From assembly GCA_944326095.1 (NCBI GenBank), contig CALVCO010000003.1, forward strand, positions 1-63,160: a DNA stretch of 63,160 nt, written 5' to 3'. Each line of letters starts with the position of its first letter. Position 1 is the stretch's first letter. Positions 17,388 through 26,629 of the stretch are shown here, piece after piece. The notes under the pieces were generated by a model. That model was not told the DNA's origin, did no database searches, and saw only the letters and a program-made list of their open reading frames with translations. Source of the stretch: an uncultured Erysipelotrichaceae bacterium (lineage in GTDB: Bacteria > Bacillota_I > Bacilli_A > Erysipelotrichales > Erysipelotrichaceae). A program made the position numbers and the translations under genes.

Positions 17388-17861
17388 TTAAAACTCTCCT
17401 ATCACTTTTACTACTTCACCTACAAACATCCGATGTGGTTCTTCTTTTAAATAATATTTATCAATAACATCTTTAGGCATATTATTAATATCAAGATCTT
17501 GCCAATAAATCTTCTTGCAAACTAAAGTACATTTAGCTTCTTTAAAGGTAATACCATTTTCTAAAAAGTCGGGACGCAAATGGGTTAATGCAAGTTTATC
17601 CATATCTCTTTTAGACTTAGTACCCAAGATTCGCAAATCATCACGATATTTTTCATCATAGAAGCTAACGGTAAAATAATCACTATCATTCATATATTTA
17701 TAAGTATAGCGACAAGGTTTAATATAGACACTAATCGTAGGTTTAGACCACAAACTGCCTATACCTCCCCAGCCTATAGTCATCGTATTAAAATCTTCCT
17801 TAGTACCTGCGGTAACTAAGGCCCATTTATTAGTAAATAATTTTAAAGTATCTTCTATCAT
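17388..17861 (-). CDS. Flavin reductase family protein
   Basis: A 157-residue FMN-binding split-barrel protein of the DIM6/NTAB flavin reductase-like group. Landmarks are KWALVTAGTKEDFNTMTIGWGG (flavin phosphate region), SKPTISVYIKPCRYTYKYM and DYFTVSFYDEKYR. It starts 6 nt after the SDR stop, so both share a transcript. Homologues reduce FMN or carry it for other oxidoreductases; the partner is unknown. Confidence 0.85.
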   Translation of the reverse strand: MIEDTLKLFTNKWALVTAGTKEDFNTMTIGWGGIGSLWSKPTISVYIKPCRYTYKYMNDSDYFTVSFYDEKYRDDLRILGTKSKRDMDKLALTHLRPDFLENGITFKEAKCTLVCKKIYWQDLDINNMPKDVIDKYYLKEEPHRMFVGEVVKVIGEF

Positions 17862-17867
17862 AATTTT

Positions 17868-18614
17868 CTAACAACTTCCTTGTTGTCCTCCATCTATTCT
17901 TATAATTGTATTATTAATATAATTAGCTTCATCACTAATTAAAAATCTTACTAAATATGCTACTTCTTCTGGTTTACCATAGCGTTTAACCAGAATTTTT
18001 TCCATTTCACTTTTTAAAAATTCTTCATCATAACCATCTAATTCTTTTTCAGTTCCAATAAAACCTGGAGCTATACCATTCACATGAACATAAGGCCCTA
18101 GTTCCATAGCTAAATTATGGGTTAAAGAAATAAGGGCAGCCTTGGAAGCATCATAATCAATACACATCGGATAATAAGTATTAATACCATTAGTACTAGA
18201 AATATTAATTATTCTTCCATATTCCTTCTCTAACATCTTAGGATATACTCTTTTACTACAATTAAAAGCTCCTACAACATTTACATCAAGGGTCCTTCTA
18301 AATTCTTCAGCTGTCTTTAAATGAAATAAATTTGAAAGATCAATGGCAGCATTATTAATTAAAATATCTACACTACCCAATTTTTCTTCAATTTCCTTAA
18401 CCATTTGATCAACTTGTTTTTCATCTGCAACATCAGCACATATAGCTTCACATCTTACCCCATATTCTTTTTCAATATATGTTTTTAAATTATTTGCAAC
18501 TTCTTTAGAAGTATGATAATTAATCACAATATCATAATGATTTTTAGCTAATTCAATAGCTATAGCCCTACCTATTCCTTGAGCTGCTCCCGTAATTAAA
18601 ACAATCTTATTCAT
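17868..18614 (-). CDS. Short-chain dehydrogenase/reductase
   Basis: A 248-residue classical SDR with Rossmann loop GAAQGIGRA (TGxxxGIG type), NNAAID, catalytic serine in NISSTNG, YxxxK in YDASKAAL, and the C-terminal NNTIIRIDGGQQG typical of 3-oxoacyl-ACP reductase (FabG)-like members. The second nucleotide-binding segment (NYHTSKE) suggests NADPH. It lies between efp and the flavin reductase gene. It is probably a FabG-like or sugar/steroid dehydrogenase rather than the essential FabG, because no fatty-acid genes are adjacent. Confidence 0.88.
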   Translation of the reverse strand: MNKIVLITGAAQGIGRAIAIELAKNHYDIVINYHTSKEVANNLKTYIEKEYGVRCEAICADVADEKQVDQMVKEIEEKLGSVDILINNAAIDLSNLFHLKTAEEFRRTLDVNVVGAFNCSKRVYPKMLEKEYGRIINISSTNGINTYYPMCIDYDASKAALISLTHNLAMELGPYVHVNGIAPGFIGTEKELDGYDEEFLKSEMEKILVKRYGKPEEVAYLVRFLISDEANYINNTIIRIDGGQQGSC

Positions 18615-18617
18615 AAT

Positions 18618-18645
18618 TTTAAAAAGAAGAGCTATTAAGCTCTTC
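18618..18645 (-). terminator. efp terminator
   Basis: Eight-bp stem GAAGAGCT / AGCTCTTC that includes the efp stop codon, followed on the minus strand by TTTTT. Confidence 0.75.
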
Positions 18646-19192
18646 CTGCATATTTACCATCTGTTGTAAATACAACGATCTTTTCTCCTGGTTCGATGAA
18701 TTGAGGTACACGTAAAGTCAATCCTGTTTCCGTTGTCGCATCTTTAGTTTGGTTAGAAGGAGCTCCTTTAATAGCTGCATCAGTTTCAGTAACGGTTAAT
18801 TCAACTTTTTCAGGTACTGATACTGAAAGTAATTGTCCTTCAAAAAACATCAATGAAACTTCTCCACCTTCTACAATGAAATACTTATTGAAACCAATTT
18901 GTTCTTCATCCAACTCATAAGTTTCATATGTTTCCATATCCATGAAATAATAAGCATTACCATCATTATAAGAATATTGTGCTGATTTCTTAGAAATATT
19001 TGCTTGTTCAAATTTAGTAGAAGCATTAAAGTTCTTTTCTTGAACGCTTCCAGTTTTTAAATTACGCATTTTAGTTTTTAAAATTGCTGCACCCTTACCT
19101 GGTTTTACATGTTGGAAGTCCAATACTACCCAAGGGTCATTATCTACGATTACTGTTAAACCTGTTCTAAAATCTCCTGCTGAAATTGCCAT
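18635..19192 (-). CDS. efp: Translation elongation factor P
   Basis: A 185-residue, three-domain tRNA mimic that relieves ribosome stalling at polyproline stretches. The N-terminal KOW domain has the loop HVKPGKGAA with the presumed modified lysine at K33, followed by the OB domains and the family ending GLTLRVPQFIEPGEKI. Length matches EF-P exactly. The modification type (for example 5-aminopentanol as in Bacillus) cannot be read here. A terminator covers the stop. Confidence 0.96.
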   Translation of the reverse strand: MAISAGDFRTGLTVIVDNDPWVVLDFQHVKPGKGAAILKTKMRNLKTGSVQEKNFNASTKFEQANISKKSAQYSYNDGNAYYFMDMETYETYELDEEQIGFNKYFIVEGGEVSLMFFEGQLLSVSVPEKVELTVTETDAAIKGAPSNQTKDATTETGLTLRVPQFIEPGEKIVVFTTDGKYAGRA

Positions 19193-19264
19193 ATTTTATC
19201 ACTCTCATTTCCTTTTTACACTAAAATTGTATCAGTTAAATTTAATATTCTCAAGTTATTATCA

Positions 19265-20488
19265 TTAAAACAATGAAACTTGTTCTTCTTTATGCGTTTT
19301 AATATACTTGCTCCACTTAATATATCCATAAGTCGTATTAGTAAAATAACCTAATTTTAAGATTAATAATACATATTGACCAGATAAGATATTAATAATA
19401 GCTTCTAGGGCAGAACAAATATACCATGCAATCCATTGTTCTCTAAATCTAAAGAAGATAAAGATACCATTAGCGATACCCACTGCCGAAGCACAGGCAT
19501 CGATATAGATAATTGCTGTTTCTAAAGTACGATTATGATAGAAATCAGTCGCAATATCTAGACCACTAATGATATATCCCACAATGATAGTCCAAGCGAT
19601 GATACCTACAATTACCATTACTTCTTGCCAACCTTTTAATCTTCTTACCTTAGTTAATTCACTTTCTTCTTGGTCTTTATGTTTTGACCAGTTAATAAAG
19701 CTAATAATATCAATTGGTAGCCAGAAGAATAAAGTAGTTGTTAAAGTTGCAAAACGATACATTAAGACTAGCGAAATAGCTATTTCTACAATTTCTACAA
19801 ATACAGAAACTAAGAAATTATATCTAGATTGCTTAGAAATTAATAATTCACAAAGAATATTTAAGAAGGTATCTAATAGATATAATAGCATAATAACAAT
19901 ACCATTAACCCCATTAGCACTTTCTTCTGGGAATAATACCGAGAAGATGGTTGCTAAAATCATTATTGATAAGAACCAACATTTTTCATAAGTCGTAAAT
20001 TGTTTAGCAAATAACATCATTATTAAAAATGATAAAACTAAAATAATTGAAGCATTCGCAAAATTAAATGTTACCATCGTCTCATTAGCCATTACTTGAC
20101 TATAAGCATATTGAGCTTCATCAACATTTACATTTTCATAATCAAAATAAAGCAAAGTACCATCATTTGTCTCATACTCATAAGCGGTAATATTTTCATC
20201 AGAATTAACAAATTCTTCATAAGTATAAGTCAATACCATTTGCGCATCAGCACTTTGATAGACAACATCCACACTAGCACTTTCTTCACCATTATAATCA
20301 TCTAGGCTAGTAACTCTATCCATTTGTAAACTTTGTTTAAATGTATATTCACCTACATTAGCATTTATCTTAGTAAAGCCAAAAGCATAGGCAACTACAC
20401 TACCTAATAAAAGTAGAACTAAAATAATAATTTCTAAAGTTCTAATTTTTTTATTAGGTTCAATATTCTTTTGAAAAAAAATAATCAT
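19265..20488 (-). CDS. pnuC: PnuC-like nicotinamide nucleoside transporter with extra N-terminal domain
   Basis: The C-terminal half is PnuC: LFFWLPIDIISFINWSKHKD, FFRFREQWIAWYICSALEAIIN and the ending KLGYFTNTTYGYIKWSKYI, which form the nicotinamide riboside-binding channel. The protein is 407 residues, whereas PnuC is usually about 220-250. The extra N-terminal part has one membrane helix (about 18-37), a ~100-residue acidic soluble segment that should face outside, and further helices before the PnuC core. Transport of a vitamin B3 nucleoside is likely; the job of the outer segment is unknown. It lies between efp and the gamma-lyase-like gene. Confidence 0.82.
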   Translation of the reverse strand: MIIFFQKNIEPNKKIRTLEIIILVLLLLGSVVAYAFGFTKINANVGEYTFKQSLQMDRVTSLDDYNGEESASVDVVYQSADAQMVLTYTYEEFVNSDENITAYEYETNDGTLLYFDYENVNVDEAQYAYSQVMANETMVTFNFANASIILVLSFLIMMLFAKQFTTYEKCWFLSIMILATIFSVLFPEESANGVNGIVIMLLYLLDTFLNILCELLISKQSRYNFLVSVFVEIVEIAISLVLMYRFATLTTTLFFWLPIDIISFINWSKHKDQEESELTKVRRLKGWQEVMVIVGIIAWTIIVGYIISGLDIATDFYHNRTLETAIIYIDACASAVGIANGIFIFFRFREQWIAWYICSALEAIINILSGQYVLLILKLGYFTNTTYGYIKWSKYIKTHKEEQVSLF

Positions 20489-20500
20489 CTAATAACCCCC

Positions 20501-21754
20501 TTATATATTTTTCATATTTGTCAAAGCTAAAAGAATTGACAATTTACCATATTCAAAGGTTAAACCACCTTGCATATAACAAGTATATGGTTCAATAACT
20601 GGTGCATCAGCACTAAGTTCAATCGTACTACCTTGGGTAAAGGAACCAGCAGCCATTACCTCATCAAAAGGATAACCTGGCATTGGTGCAGGTAATACAC
20701 GTACATAGGAATCAATTGGACTAGCTGATTGAATACCTTGAACAAAATTTACCAAATTTTCTTTTGTACCAAGTTCTAAAGTCTGAATAATATCAGTTCT
20801 ATGTTCATCATATCTAGGAGATACATTCTTATATCCTAATTTTTCTAACATATAAGCTGTAAATACTGCGGTCTTTAAAGCACTTTTAACCGCATTTGGC
20901 GCTACAAAGATACCCTTAAAAAATAAACTATTTTGATTAAAATTAGCTCCAAGATCTTTACCAATACCTGGTGCTGTCAATCTTTCCGCAACCATATGTA
21001 CTAGATCTTTATTTCCAGCAATATAACCCCCAGTAGAAGCAATTCCCCCACCAAGATTTTTCATCAAAGAACCAACAACCACATCAGCCCCAACATGACC
21101 TGGTTCTAACTTCTCTACTAATTCGCCATAGCAATTATCTACCATGATAATAACATCAGTATTAACTTCACGAATTTTCTTAATAATTCTTTCAATTTTT
21201 GCAATACTTAAAGATAAACGATGCGAATAACCGCGAGATCTTTGGATTTCTACTAAACGAACATTTCCTTTTTTTAAGCGTTCAATAATTTTTTCATCAT
21301 CAAAATCATCATTAACTAATTCAATCTGTTCATAACTAACCCCATTAGCTTTTAATGATTGACTAGAATCACCATATAAACCAATCATTTCTTGCAAAGA
21401 ATCATAAGGACTACCGGTTAAGGAAATCATCGTATCCCCATGTTTCAACAAAGCAGAAAGAGCAAGATATATTGCATTGGTACCACTCATGATCTGTGTT
21501 CTTACTAAAGCATCCTCACAACCAAGCACACTAGCAAATATCTTCTCGATCTTATCGCGCCCTTCATCATAATTACCATAACCATTAACATCCGCAAAAT
21601 CACCATAAGAAACATTATTTTCAATAAAAGCAGATAGGATACGATTAGAATTATGCATACATATATCATCAATATTATGATAAATATCTTGAAGCTCTAC
21701 ATCTGCAAGCTCACTCATCTTCAATAAATCTTTATCTATTTTATCTAAAATCAT
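20501..21754 (-). CDS. Methionine gamma-lyase-like / aluminium resistance family PLP enzyme
   Basis: A 417-residue PLP enzyme of the aluminium-resistance (Alu_res, YnbB) family, related to Cys/Met metabolism lyases. SGTNAIYLAL is the cofactor phosphate loop, VDNCYGELVE holds the aspartate that pairs with the pyridine nitrogen, and GSLMKNLGGG carries the lysine that forms the Schiff base. The ending GGLTFEYGKLSILLAL is typical. The ATG at 21754 is preceded by AGGGGGT at a good distance, unlike the upstream ATG at 21808. The true substrate is unproven in this family. Confidence 0.88.
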   Translation of the reverse strand: MILDKIDKDLLKMSELADVELQDIYHNIDDICMHNSNRILSAFIENNVSYGDFADVNGYGNYDEGRDKIEKIFASVLGCEDALVRTQIMSGTNAIYLALSALLKHGDTMISLTGSPYDSLQEMIGLYGDSSQSLKANGVSYEQIELVNDDFDDEKIIERLKKGNVRLVEIQRSRGYSHRLSLSIAKIERIIKKIREVNTDVIIMVDNCYGELVEKLEPGHVGADVVVGSLMKNLGGGIASTGGYIAGNKDLVHMVAERLTAPGIGKDLGANFNQNSLFFKGIFVAPNAVKSALKTAVFTAYMLEKLGYKNVSPRYDEHRTDIIQTLELGTKENLVNFVQGIQSASPIDSYVRVLPAPMPGYPFDEVMAAGSFTQGSTIELSADAPVIEPYTCYMQGGLTFEYGKLSILLALTNMKNI

Positions 21755-21859
21755 AATACCCCCTAAAACCACGCCTATTATTATATGAAATTTTTCTAAT
21801 GTTTGCATCTTAAAAGATAAAGATTTTTGGTATAAACTTGATAAACATTTACTAAAAAA

Positions 21860-22012
21860 ATGAAAGCAAAAGGATATGATATGGTATTAACTTCTACTCA
21901 AGTTGATGAAGAAGATTAACATTTTTATCGAAAACTAGGATATAAAGATTATGAAATTATTCTTTGTAAAAAAAATTTAATTTGCAAATTAAGCAAAAAG
22001 TTGCTTAAATAA
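21860..22012 (+). pseudogene. GNAT acetyltransferase C-terminal fragment
   Basis: A short stretch encodes MKAKGYDMVLTSTQVDEED-stop-HFYRKLGYKDYEIILCKK, recognisable as the last ~45 residues of a GNAT acetyltransferase (family pattern STQ-DE-xxHFYRKLGYKD). The TAA at 21917-21919 replaces the glutamine codon expected before HFYRK, and no N-terminal part exists upstream. It is a decayed fragment in the gap before the AIM24 gene. Confidence 0.7.
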
Positions 22013-22034
22013 AGTTAGAATTGGAGGACAAAAT

Positions 22035-22739
22035 ATGAATTATAAAATTCTAGGTGACAATGATTGCCCATTAATCGAAATAAGCTTAAATAATAATGAA
22101 TCAGTCAAAATCGAAAATGGCGCTATGGCCTATATGTCAAATGTTGTAATCGAAGGTAAACTGAATTCCAAAAAAAGCGGATTCGGCGGTTTATTAAGCG
22201 CTATAGGAAGATCTTTAACCAGTGGTGAAAGCATGTTTATCACTCAAGCAACAGGAGAAAGTGATGATGCCTTTATTGGTATAGCTCCTGCTTTGCCAGG
22301 TAAAATCATTTCTTTACAAGTACAAGGCAATAAACAATATCGTTTAAATACTGCAGCGTATCTAGCTAGTGATATGAGCGTAGACTATGTCATGAAAAAA
22401 CAAGACTTAGGAAAAGCTCTATTTAGTGGTACAGGAGGATTATTCGTCATGGAAACTGAAGGAGATGGCGAAATATTAGTATCAGCCTTTGGTAGCCTAT
22501 TAGAACTAGAAGTAACACCTGATCGTCCACTTAAAATCGATAATGAACATGTTGTAGCTTGGGATGCCGCACTTGATTATCATTTAGAAATTGCTTCTGG
22601 TACCTTTGGTTTTACAACTGGTGAAGGTATAGTAAATACTTTTACTGGCCAAGGTAAAGTATTAATCCAAACTAGAAATATTCACTCTCTAGCCGATGCC
22701 ATAAGGGTATTTATTCCAACCCAAAGTAGTAGCAATTAA
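22035..22739 (+). CDS. AIM24/TIGR00266 family protein
   Basis: A 234-residue beta-rich protein of the AIM24 family (related to yeast mitochondrial AIM24; bacterial role unknown). Typical features are the repeated beta-strands with glycine turns, GAMAYMSNVVIEGKL, SGESMFITQATGE, LASDMSVDYVMKKQ, GLFVMETEGDGEILVSAFG and the late HVVAWDAALDY. GGAGG precedes the ATG. It stands alone and ends at a bidirectional terminator shared with ferritin. Confidence 0.88.
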   Translation: MNYKILGDNDCPLIEISLNNNESVKIENGAMAYMSNVVIEGKLNSKKSGFGGLLSAIGRSLTSGESMFITQATGESDDAFIGIAPALPGKIISLQVQGNKQYRLNTAAYLASDMSVDYVMKKQDLGKALFSGTGGLFVMETEGDGEILVSAFGSLLELEVTPDRPLKIDNEHVVAWDAALDYHLEIASGTFGFTTGEGIVNTFTGQGKVLIQTRNIHSLADAIRVFIPTQSSSN

Positions 22740-22765
22740 CAATAAAACACATCTATAATAAAGAT

Positions 22766-22797
22766 AAGCCCCAAGATAAATTTCTTGAGGCCTTTTT
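22766..22797. terminator. Bidirectional terminator between AIM24 and ferritin genes
   Basis: An imperfect 10-bp stem, AAGCCCCAAGA / TCTTGAGGCCTT, with a T run on the plus strand. Confidence 0.7.
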
Positions 22798-22799
22798 AA

Positions 22800-23324
22800 T
22801 TAATCCAATTCTAATGAAGGAGCACTATATTTACGAGTCTTAAACTCACTATCTAAAGCATATAAACCATGAGGATCACCACCAAATAATTTAAAGCGAT
22901 CAATCATTTCCATAGCATTTTTCTCTTCTTCACCTTGTTCATCAATGAACCAACTTAAGAATTTTTGTGCACGATAATCTTTAGTTTCTAAAGCTACTTC
23001 ATAAATATTATTAATTAAGCTTGTAACATATTTTTCATGCTTTAACGCTTCATTTAGTGGATCAATAAATTCTTTTAATTCAACATTTGGTTTAGCAATT
23101 GCTTCAAGTTTTACACTATGATCATTATTCTGTAAAAACTTAACCATTAACATTGCATGATCCATTTCTTCTTTAGCTTGAATTTCATACCAATTAGCAA
23201 ATCCATCCAAACTCTTATCATGATAATAATTAGCAAAATCTAAGTAAAGATAAGCTGAATAAAATTCCTTATTTACTTGATCATTTAACAATTCTACAAC
23301 TCTATTATTTAACATTTTCTTCAA
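22800..23324 (-). CDS. ftnA: Ferritin
   Basis: A 174-residue non-haem ferritin that oxidises and stores iron in a 24-subunit shell. Ferroxidase ligands are visible: the glutamate in NKEFYSAYLYLD, EIQAKEEMDHAMLM (ExxxH), and the later EQGEEEKNAMEMIDRF. It has the normal FtnA length and lacks the haem-binding methionine pattern of bacterioferritin. It is a single gene convergent with the AIM24 gene. Confidence 0.94.
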   Translation of the reverse strand: MKKMLNNRVVELLNDQVNKEFYSAYLYLDFANYYHDKSLDGFANWYEIQAKEEMDHAMLMVKFLQNNDHSVKLEAIAKPNVELKEFIDPLNEALKHEKYVTSLINNIYEVALETKDYRAQKFLSWFIDEQGEEEKNAMEMIDRFKLFGGDPHGLYALDSEFKTRKYSAPSLELD

Positions 23325-23395
23325 CTCCTTTTCTTTAACTTAATCTTATACTAATTATTATTTTTTACAAGAAATATGCTCACAAATGTATACAG

Positions 23396-25111
23396 TTAAA
23401 ATTTTAACTTATTCATAAAATCATTTAATTTATTTTCTTTAATTTTTAGTTCATTACGAGTTTTTACAACATCATCATTTAACTGTTGATATTTATTAAT
23501 AACTTCAAGTTGATTTTCTTGATCTATAACAGGAACTTCCATTGAATCTAAATTGTTTTTGGATACAACCGGAATAACACTACCTGTTTGTATTCTTTGA
23601 ACACATTGTTTTCCTAAATCGCAATTCAAAAAGCAATATAAATACATTGGAATTATATATTCTTGATTAGGACGAATAACTATTATATTTTCTGAAGGAA
23701 CAACTTTATTATTCTTTATGTTTTGAACTATCCCAACTTTATATCCTTTACCTCTACTAGATAACAAGACATCACCATCTTTTAACAAAAACTTTTCTAC
23801 TTTTTCTGAATCAGCATCAAATGTTTTTAAAAAATCATAATCTATTTTACCTTCTACAATGTCTCCTAATTTGAGAATGCTATAGTTGCCTTCACCTGAA
23901 TCTAGCTCAGTAAAGCTCTCTGTATTACATTGATACCCTCTAAATGTATATGCAATTTCTTTTAATGATTTTGCTTTTACAAGTAATATTTTATCTTGAA
24001 AATAGAATTTAGCACTAAGGCAAAAAGCTCTATCTCTCATTATAGTATCATTATTAATTTCAATATATTTTTCGCCTTTTATATTAATTAAGTTCATTAT
24101 AGCATCAACATCAATTGTTTTTCTTTTTTTATCAAGTTTAAAACATTTGGAACCATCAACAAACTTAACTGCATCATTATTTTGAGAAAAGACTACCAAA
24201 GAATAACTACCTAAAGACTCATGACTAGTTCCATAAGGTAGACTAATAACCATTTCAACTAATTTATTTTTAATTAATTTCATTCGATTTGTTCCGTCTA
24301 TTATATTATATAATGTACCTTCGTTCACTAAAACTACCGCTCTACCACCATCTTTGAAGGAATTAATTGCTTTTTCAATAAACCCCCAATCAGCTTTATT
24401 TTGTATATTCTCAAAATGAATTCTAGGATTTATATCTTGCTTTATTTCTCTTGGATTTTTCTCATTCCTTGAAAAATCACAAAAAACTAAATCATATTCT
24501 CTATCTAATGATTGTGAAAAAGCAAACTCATTTTCTAAATACTTATACCCTACATTTATTAAATATAATCTTATTACCAAAACTAAATTTGTACTATAAT
24601 GTTTTTCTATTCCACGAATACTTGCATTAGGATATTTTTGTATCATTGAACTCAGAAAATTACCATTACCCGAACAAATATCCAAAATAGATTTTATCTC
24701 TCTATTATTGGTAAGCCTATATACTAATTCTACAATATCATATGATGTTAGATTCATCCTACTTTCTATTGGTAACATATCTTGGCTGTACAAAGATCTA
24801 GTTATCAAATCATATAAATCTACTAAAGAATAACGTTGTAATTCCTTATAAAGTGTTACTGCTTCTTCTCCTGGGGTAACTAATCCACAAAGCATTATTC
24901 TCATTACCAACTCTCTTTCTTCATTGGACACTAATCCAGAAAAATTCAACGCTGTATGATTAAATCTCTCTCTGTTTGTAAAATCTAAATCTGCATTTAA
25001 GTCATACTTTTTCTTTAAAAGAGTCAAAAAACCAACACCCACAACTTGCTCAATCACATCAAATTTTCTATGACCAGAAGCTAAGAAACCAAATACATTT
25101 TTTTCTATCAT
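23396..25111 (-). CDS. N6-DNA-methylase-like and specificity-subunit fusion, catalytic motif IV missing
   Basis: A 571-residue protein. Residues about 100-330 look like a type I HsdM methylase core with SAM motif I LDICSGNGNF (143-152). Where the catalytic NPPF/Y should be, after YDLVF (about 206-210), the sequence reads CDFSRNEKNP, so methyl transfer is doubtful. Residues about 370-571 resemble a single HsdS target-recognition half (YSILKLGDI, GDVLLSSRG, LYCFLNCD, QTGSVIPVVSKNNLDSMEVPV) ending in a helical spacer. No hsdR lies nearby. It may be a DNA-binding regulator or a decayed methylase. Confidence 0.72.
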   Translation of the reverse strand: MIEKNVFGFLASGHRKFDVIEQVVGVGFLTLLKKKYDLNADLDFTNRERFNHTALNFSGLVSNEERELVMRIMLCGLVTPGEEAVTLYKELQRYSLVDLYDLITRSLYSQDMLPIESRMNLTSYDIVELVYRLTNNREIKSILDICSGNGNFLSSMIQKYPNASIRGIEKHYSTNLVLVIRLYLINVGYKYLENEFAFSQSLDREYDLVFCDFSRNEKNPREIKQDINPRIHFENIQNKADWGFIEKAINSFKDGGRAVVLVNEGTLYNIIDGTNRMKLIKNKLVEMVISLPYGTSHESLGSYSLVVFSQNNDAVKFVDGSKCFKLDKKRKTIDVDAIMNLINIKGEKYIEINNDTIMRDRAFCLSAKFYFQDKILLVKAKSLKEIAYTFRGYQCNTESFTELDSGEGNYSILKLGDIVEGKIDYDFLKTFDADSEKVEKFLLKDGDVLLSSRGKGYKVGIVQNIKNNKVVPSENIIVIRPNQEYIIPMYLYCFLNCDLGKQCVQRIQTGSVIPVVSKNNLDSMEVPVIDQENQLEVINKYQQLNDDVVKTRNELKIKENKLNDFMNKLKF

Positions 25112-25451
25112 TTTATCGCCCTCCTATTTATAAGGTATCTATGTGTACCTTATTAAAAATTAGCAAAAAACTAAATTAATCAAATTAACCTCTCATCAAT
25201 TTTTGATCTACACTCTAATAATTAGCATTAGTCCTTAGCTTTTCCAAATTTGTATAACTAAATGTTTTGACATAATTTCTGGGACGCTTTATCGATATAA
25301 CACTCATGCATATCAAATGTATAAAGGATTTTTTGCATTCAACGCTAATTTTCTTCAATAAATGCCATTTTGTCCTTTACTTATTACTAAAGGAATAGTA
25401 AAGTTCTTCTTATCTTTTATTTTAACTACTAGTAATTTTTAACATTATAAA
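25112..25451. other. 340-nt gap without a supportable gene
   Basis: Very AT-rich, with no open frame that resembles a protein. It probably holds the promoter of the methylase-like gene at its left end. Short minus-strand stretches that translate sensibly are broken by several stops and could be a worn-out coding remnant, but I cannot name it. Confidence 0.3.
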
Positions 25452-25497
25452 ACCCCTTATAGCAAACATAATTTATATAATTCTAACTATAAGGGGT
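25452..25497 (-). terminator. Terminator of the chbG-glycerate kinase operon
   Basis: Eleven-bp perfect stem ACCCCTTATAG / CTATAAGGGGT just after the glycerate kinase stop, with TTTT on the minus strand. Confidence 0.8.
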
Positions 25498-25504
25498 ATT
25501 TTAT

Positions 25505-26629
25505 TTAAATCTTTAAAAATCGAATAATACGATCAACTGCCAAAGTTAAATTATATTCACGTCTATCATATATACTTTTATCATCCATAGGATAAGTAAC
25601 TGTAGACTCTACAGCACAAATACCTAACTCATAGATTTTTTCAAATCCAGGTTTAACAATTCCACCAATCGCAATACACGGAACACTAGCCCTTAAGCAA
25701 TGACTTGCAACTCCTTGAATCAATTTACCCTGACTACTTTGACTATCAATGCATCCTTCACCCGTAATTACATAATCAGCATCTTTGATGCATTCATCAA
25801 ATTTTATTTTATTAAGTACATATTCTATACCCATTTGAATATTTGCATTAAACAAGGCACTTAGGGTTGCTCCAACTCCTCCAGCTGCTCCTCCTCCAAT
25901 AATTTTAGATAAATCACAATTAGTTTTATTAGATAATATAGAAACTACATTCTTTACTCCTTCTTCATAAAATGCTAATTGTTCTTTTAATATTCCTTTT
26001 TGAGGACCAAATACATAAGTAGCACCATTTTCTCCTAAAATTTTATTTTGAACATCACTAAGAATATTTAACTTTAAATCAGAATATTTCTCTTTAATAA
26101 TGGATATATCAATATCTTTAATATCAATTAGATTACTAGAAGTAACTTTTTTAATATTACTTTCCCAAGTAAAGATTGCTCCTAAAGCTTCTAATATACC
26201 CATTCCAGCATCATTTGTAGCACTACCACCTAAAGCCAATACAATATTATGAATACCTTTTTTATATAGATAATCAATTAACATTCCTGTACCATATGTT
26301 GAAGTAAATTCAAGATTTTTACCTTTAGTAAAAGACAATCCACTTGCTTCAGCAATTTCAATATATCCTGTTTCATTAATAATTCCAACTTTAGCTTTTA
26401 TAGGATTAAATAAAGGATCCACTACATCAACATATTCATATATACCATCATTTGCTTCAATTAATGACGCTATAGTACCTTCACCACCATCTCCTATAGA
26501 AAAAGTTTCAACAATACTATCTGGTATTCTTTGAATTATTTGCTTTTTTACAATATCTGCTGCTTCTCTACTTGTAAAAAAACCTTTAAAAGAATCCATT
26601 GCTACTATAATTTTTAATCTTGATTTCAA
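25505..26629 (-). CDS. Glycerate kinase
   Basis: A 374-residue GlxK/GarK-type glycerate kinase that makes 2-phosphoglycerate from D-glycerate and ATP. Landmarks are MDSFKGFFTSREAAD at the start, SIGDGGEGT, LALGGSATNDAGMG (nucleotide loop) and DYVITGEGCID. It overlaps the upstream chbG-like gene by 4 nt (ATGA), so the two are translationally coupled. The pairing hints at use of a sugar acid or a deacetylated sugar breakdown product, but no linking enzyme is present. Confidence 0.92.
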   Translation of the reverse strand: MKSRLKIIVAMDSFKGFFTSREAADIVKKQIIQRIPDSIVETFSIGDGGEGTIASLIEANDGIYEYVDVVDPLFNPIKAKVGIINETGYIEIAEASGLSFTKGKNLEFTSTYGTGMLIDYLYKKGIHNIVLALGGSATNDAGMGILEALGAIFTWESNIKKVTSSNLIDIKDIDISIIKEKYSDLKLNILSDVQNKILGENGATYVFGPQKGILKEQLAFYEEGVKNVVSILSNKTNCDLSKIIGGGAAGGVGATLSALFNANIQMGIEYVLNKIKFDECIKDADYVITGEGCIDSQSSQGKLIQGVASHCLRASVPCIAIGGIVKPGFEKIYELGICAVESTVTYPMDDKSIYDRREYNLTLAVDRIIRFLKI

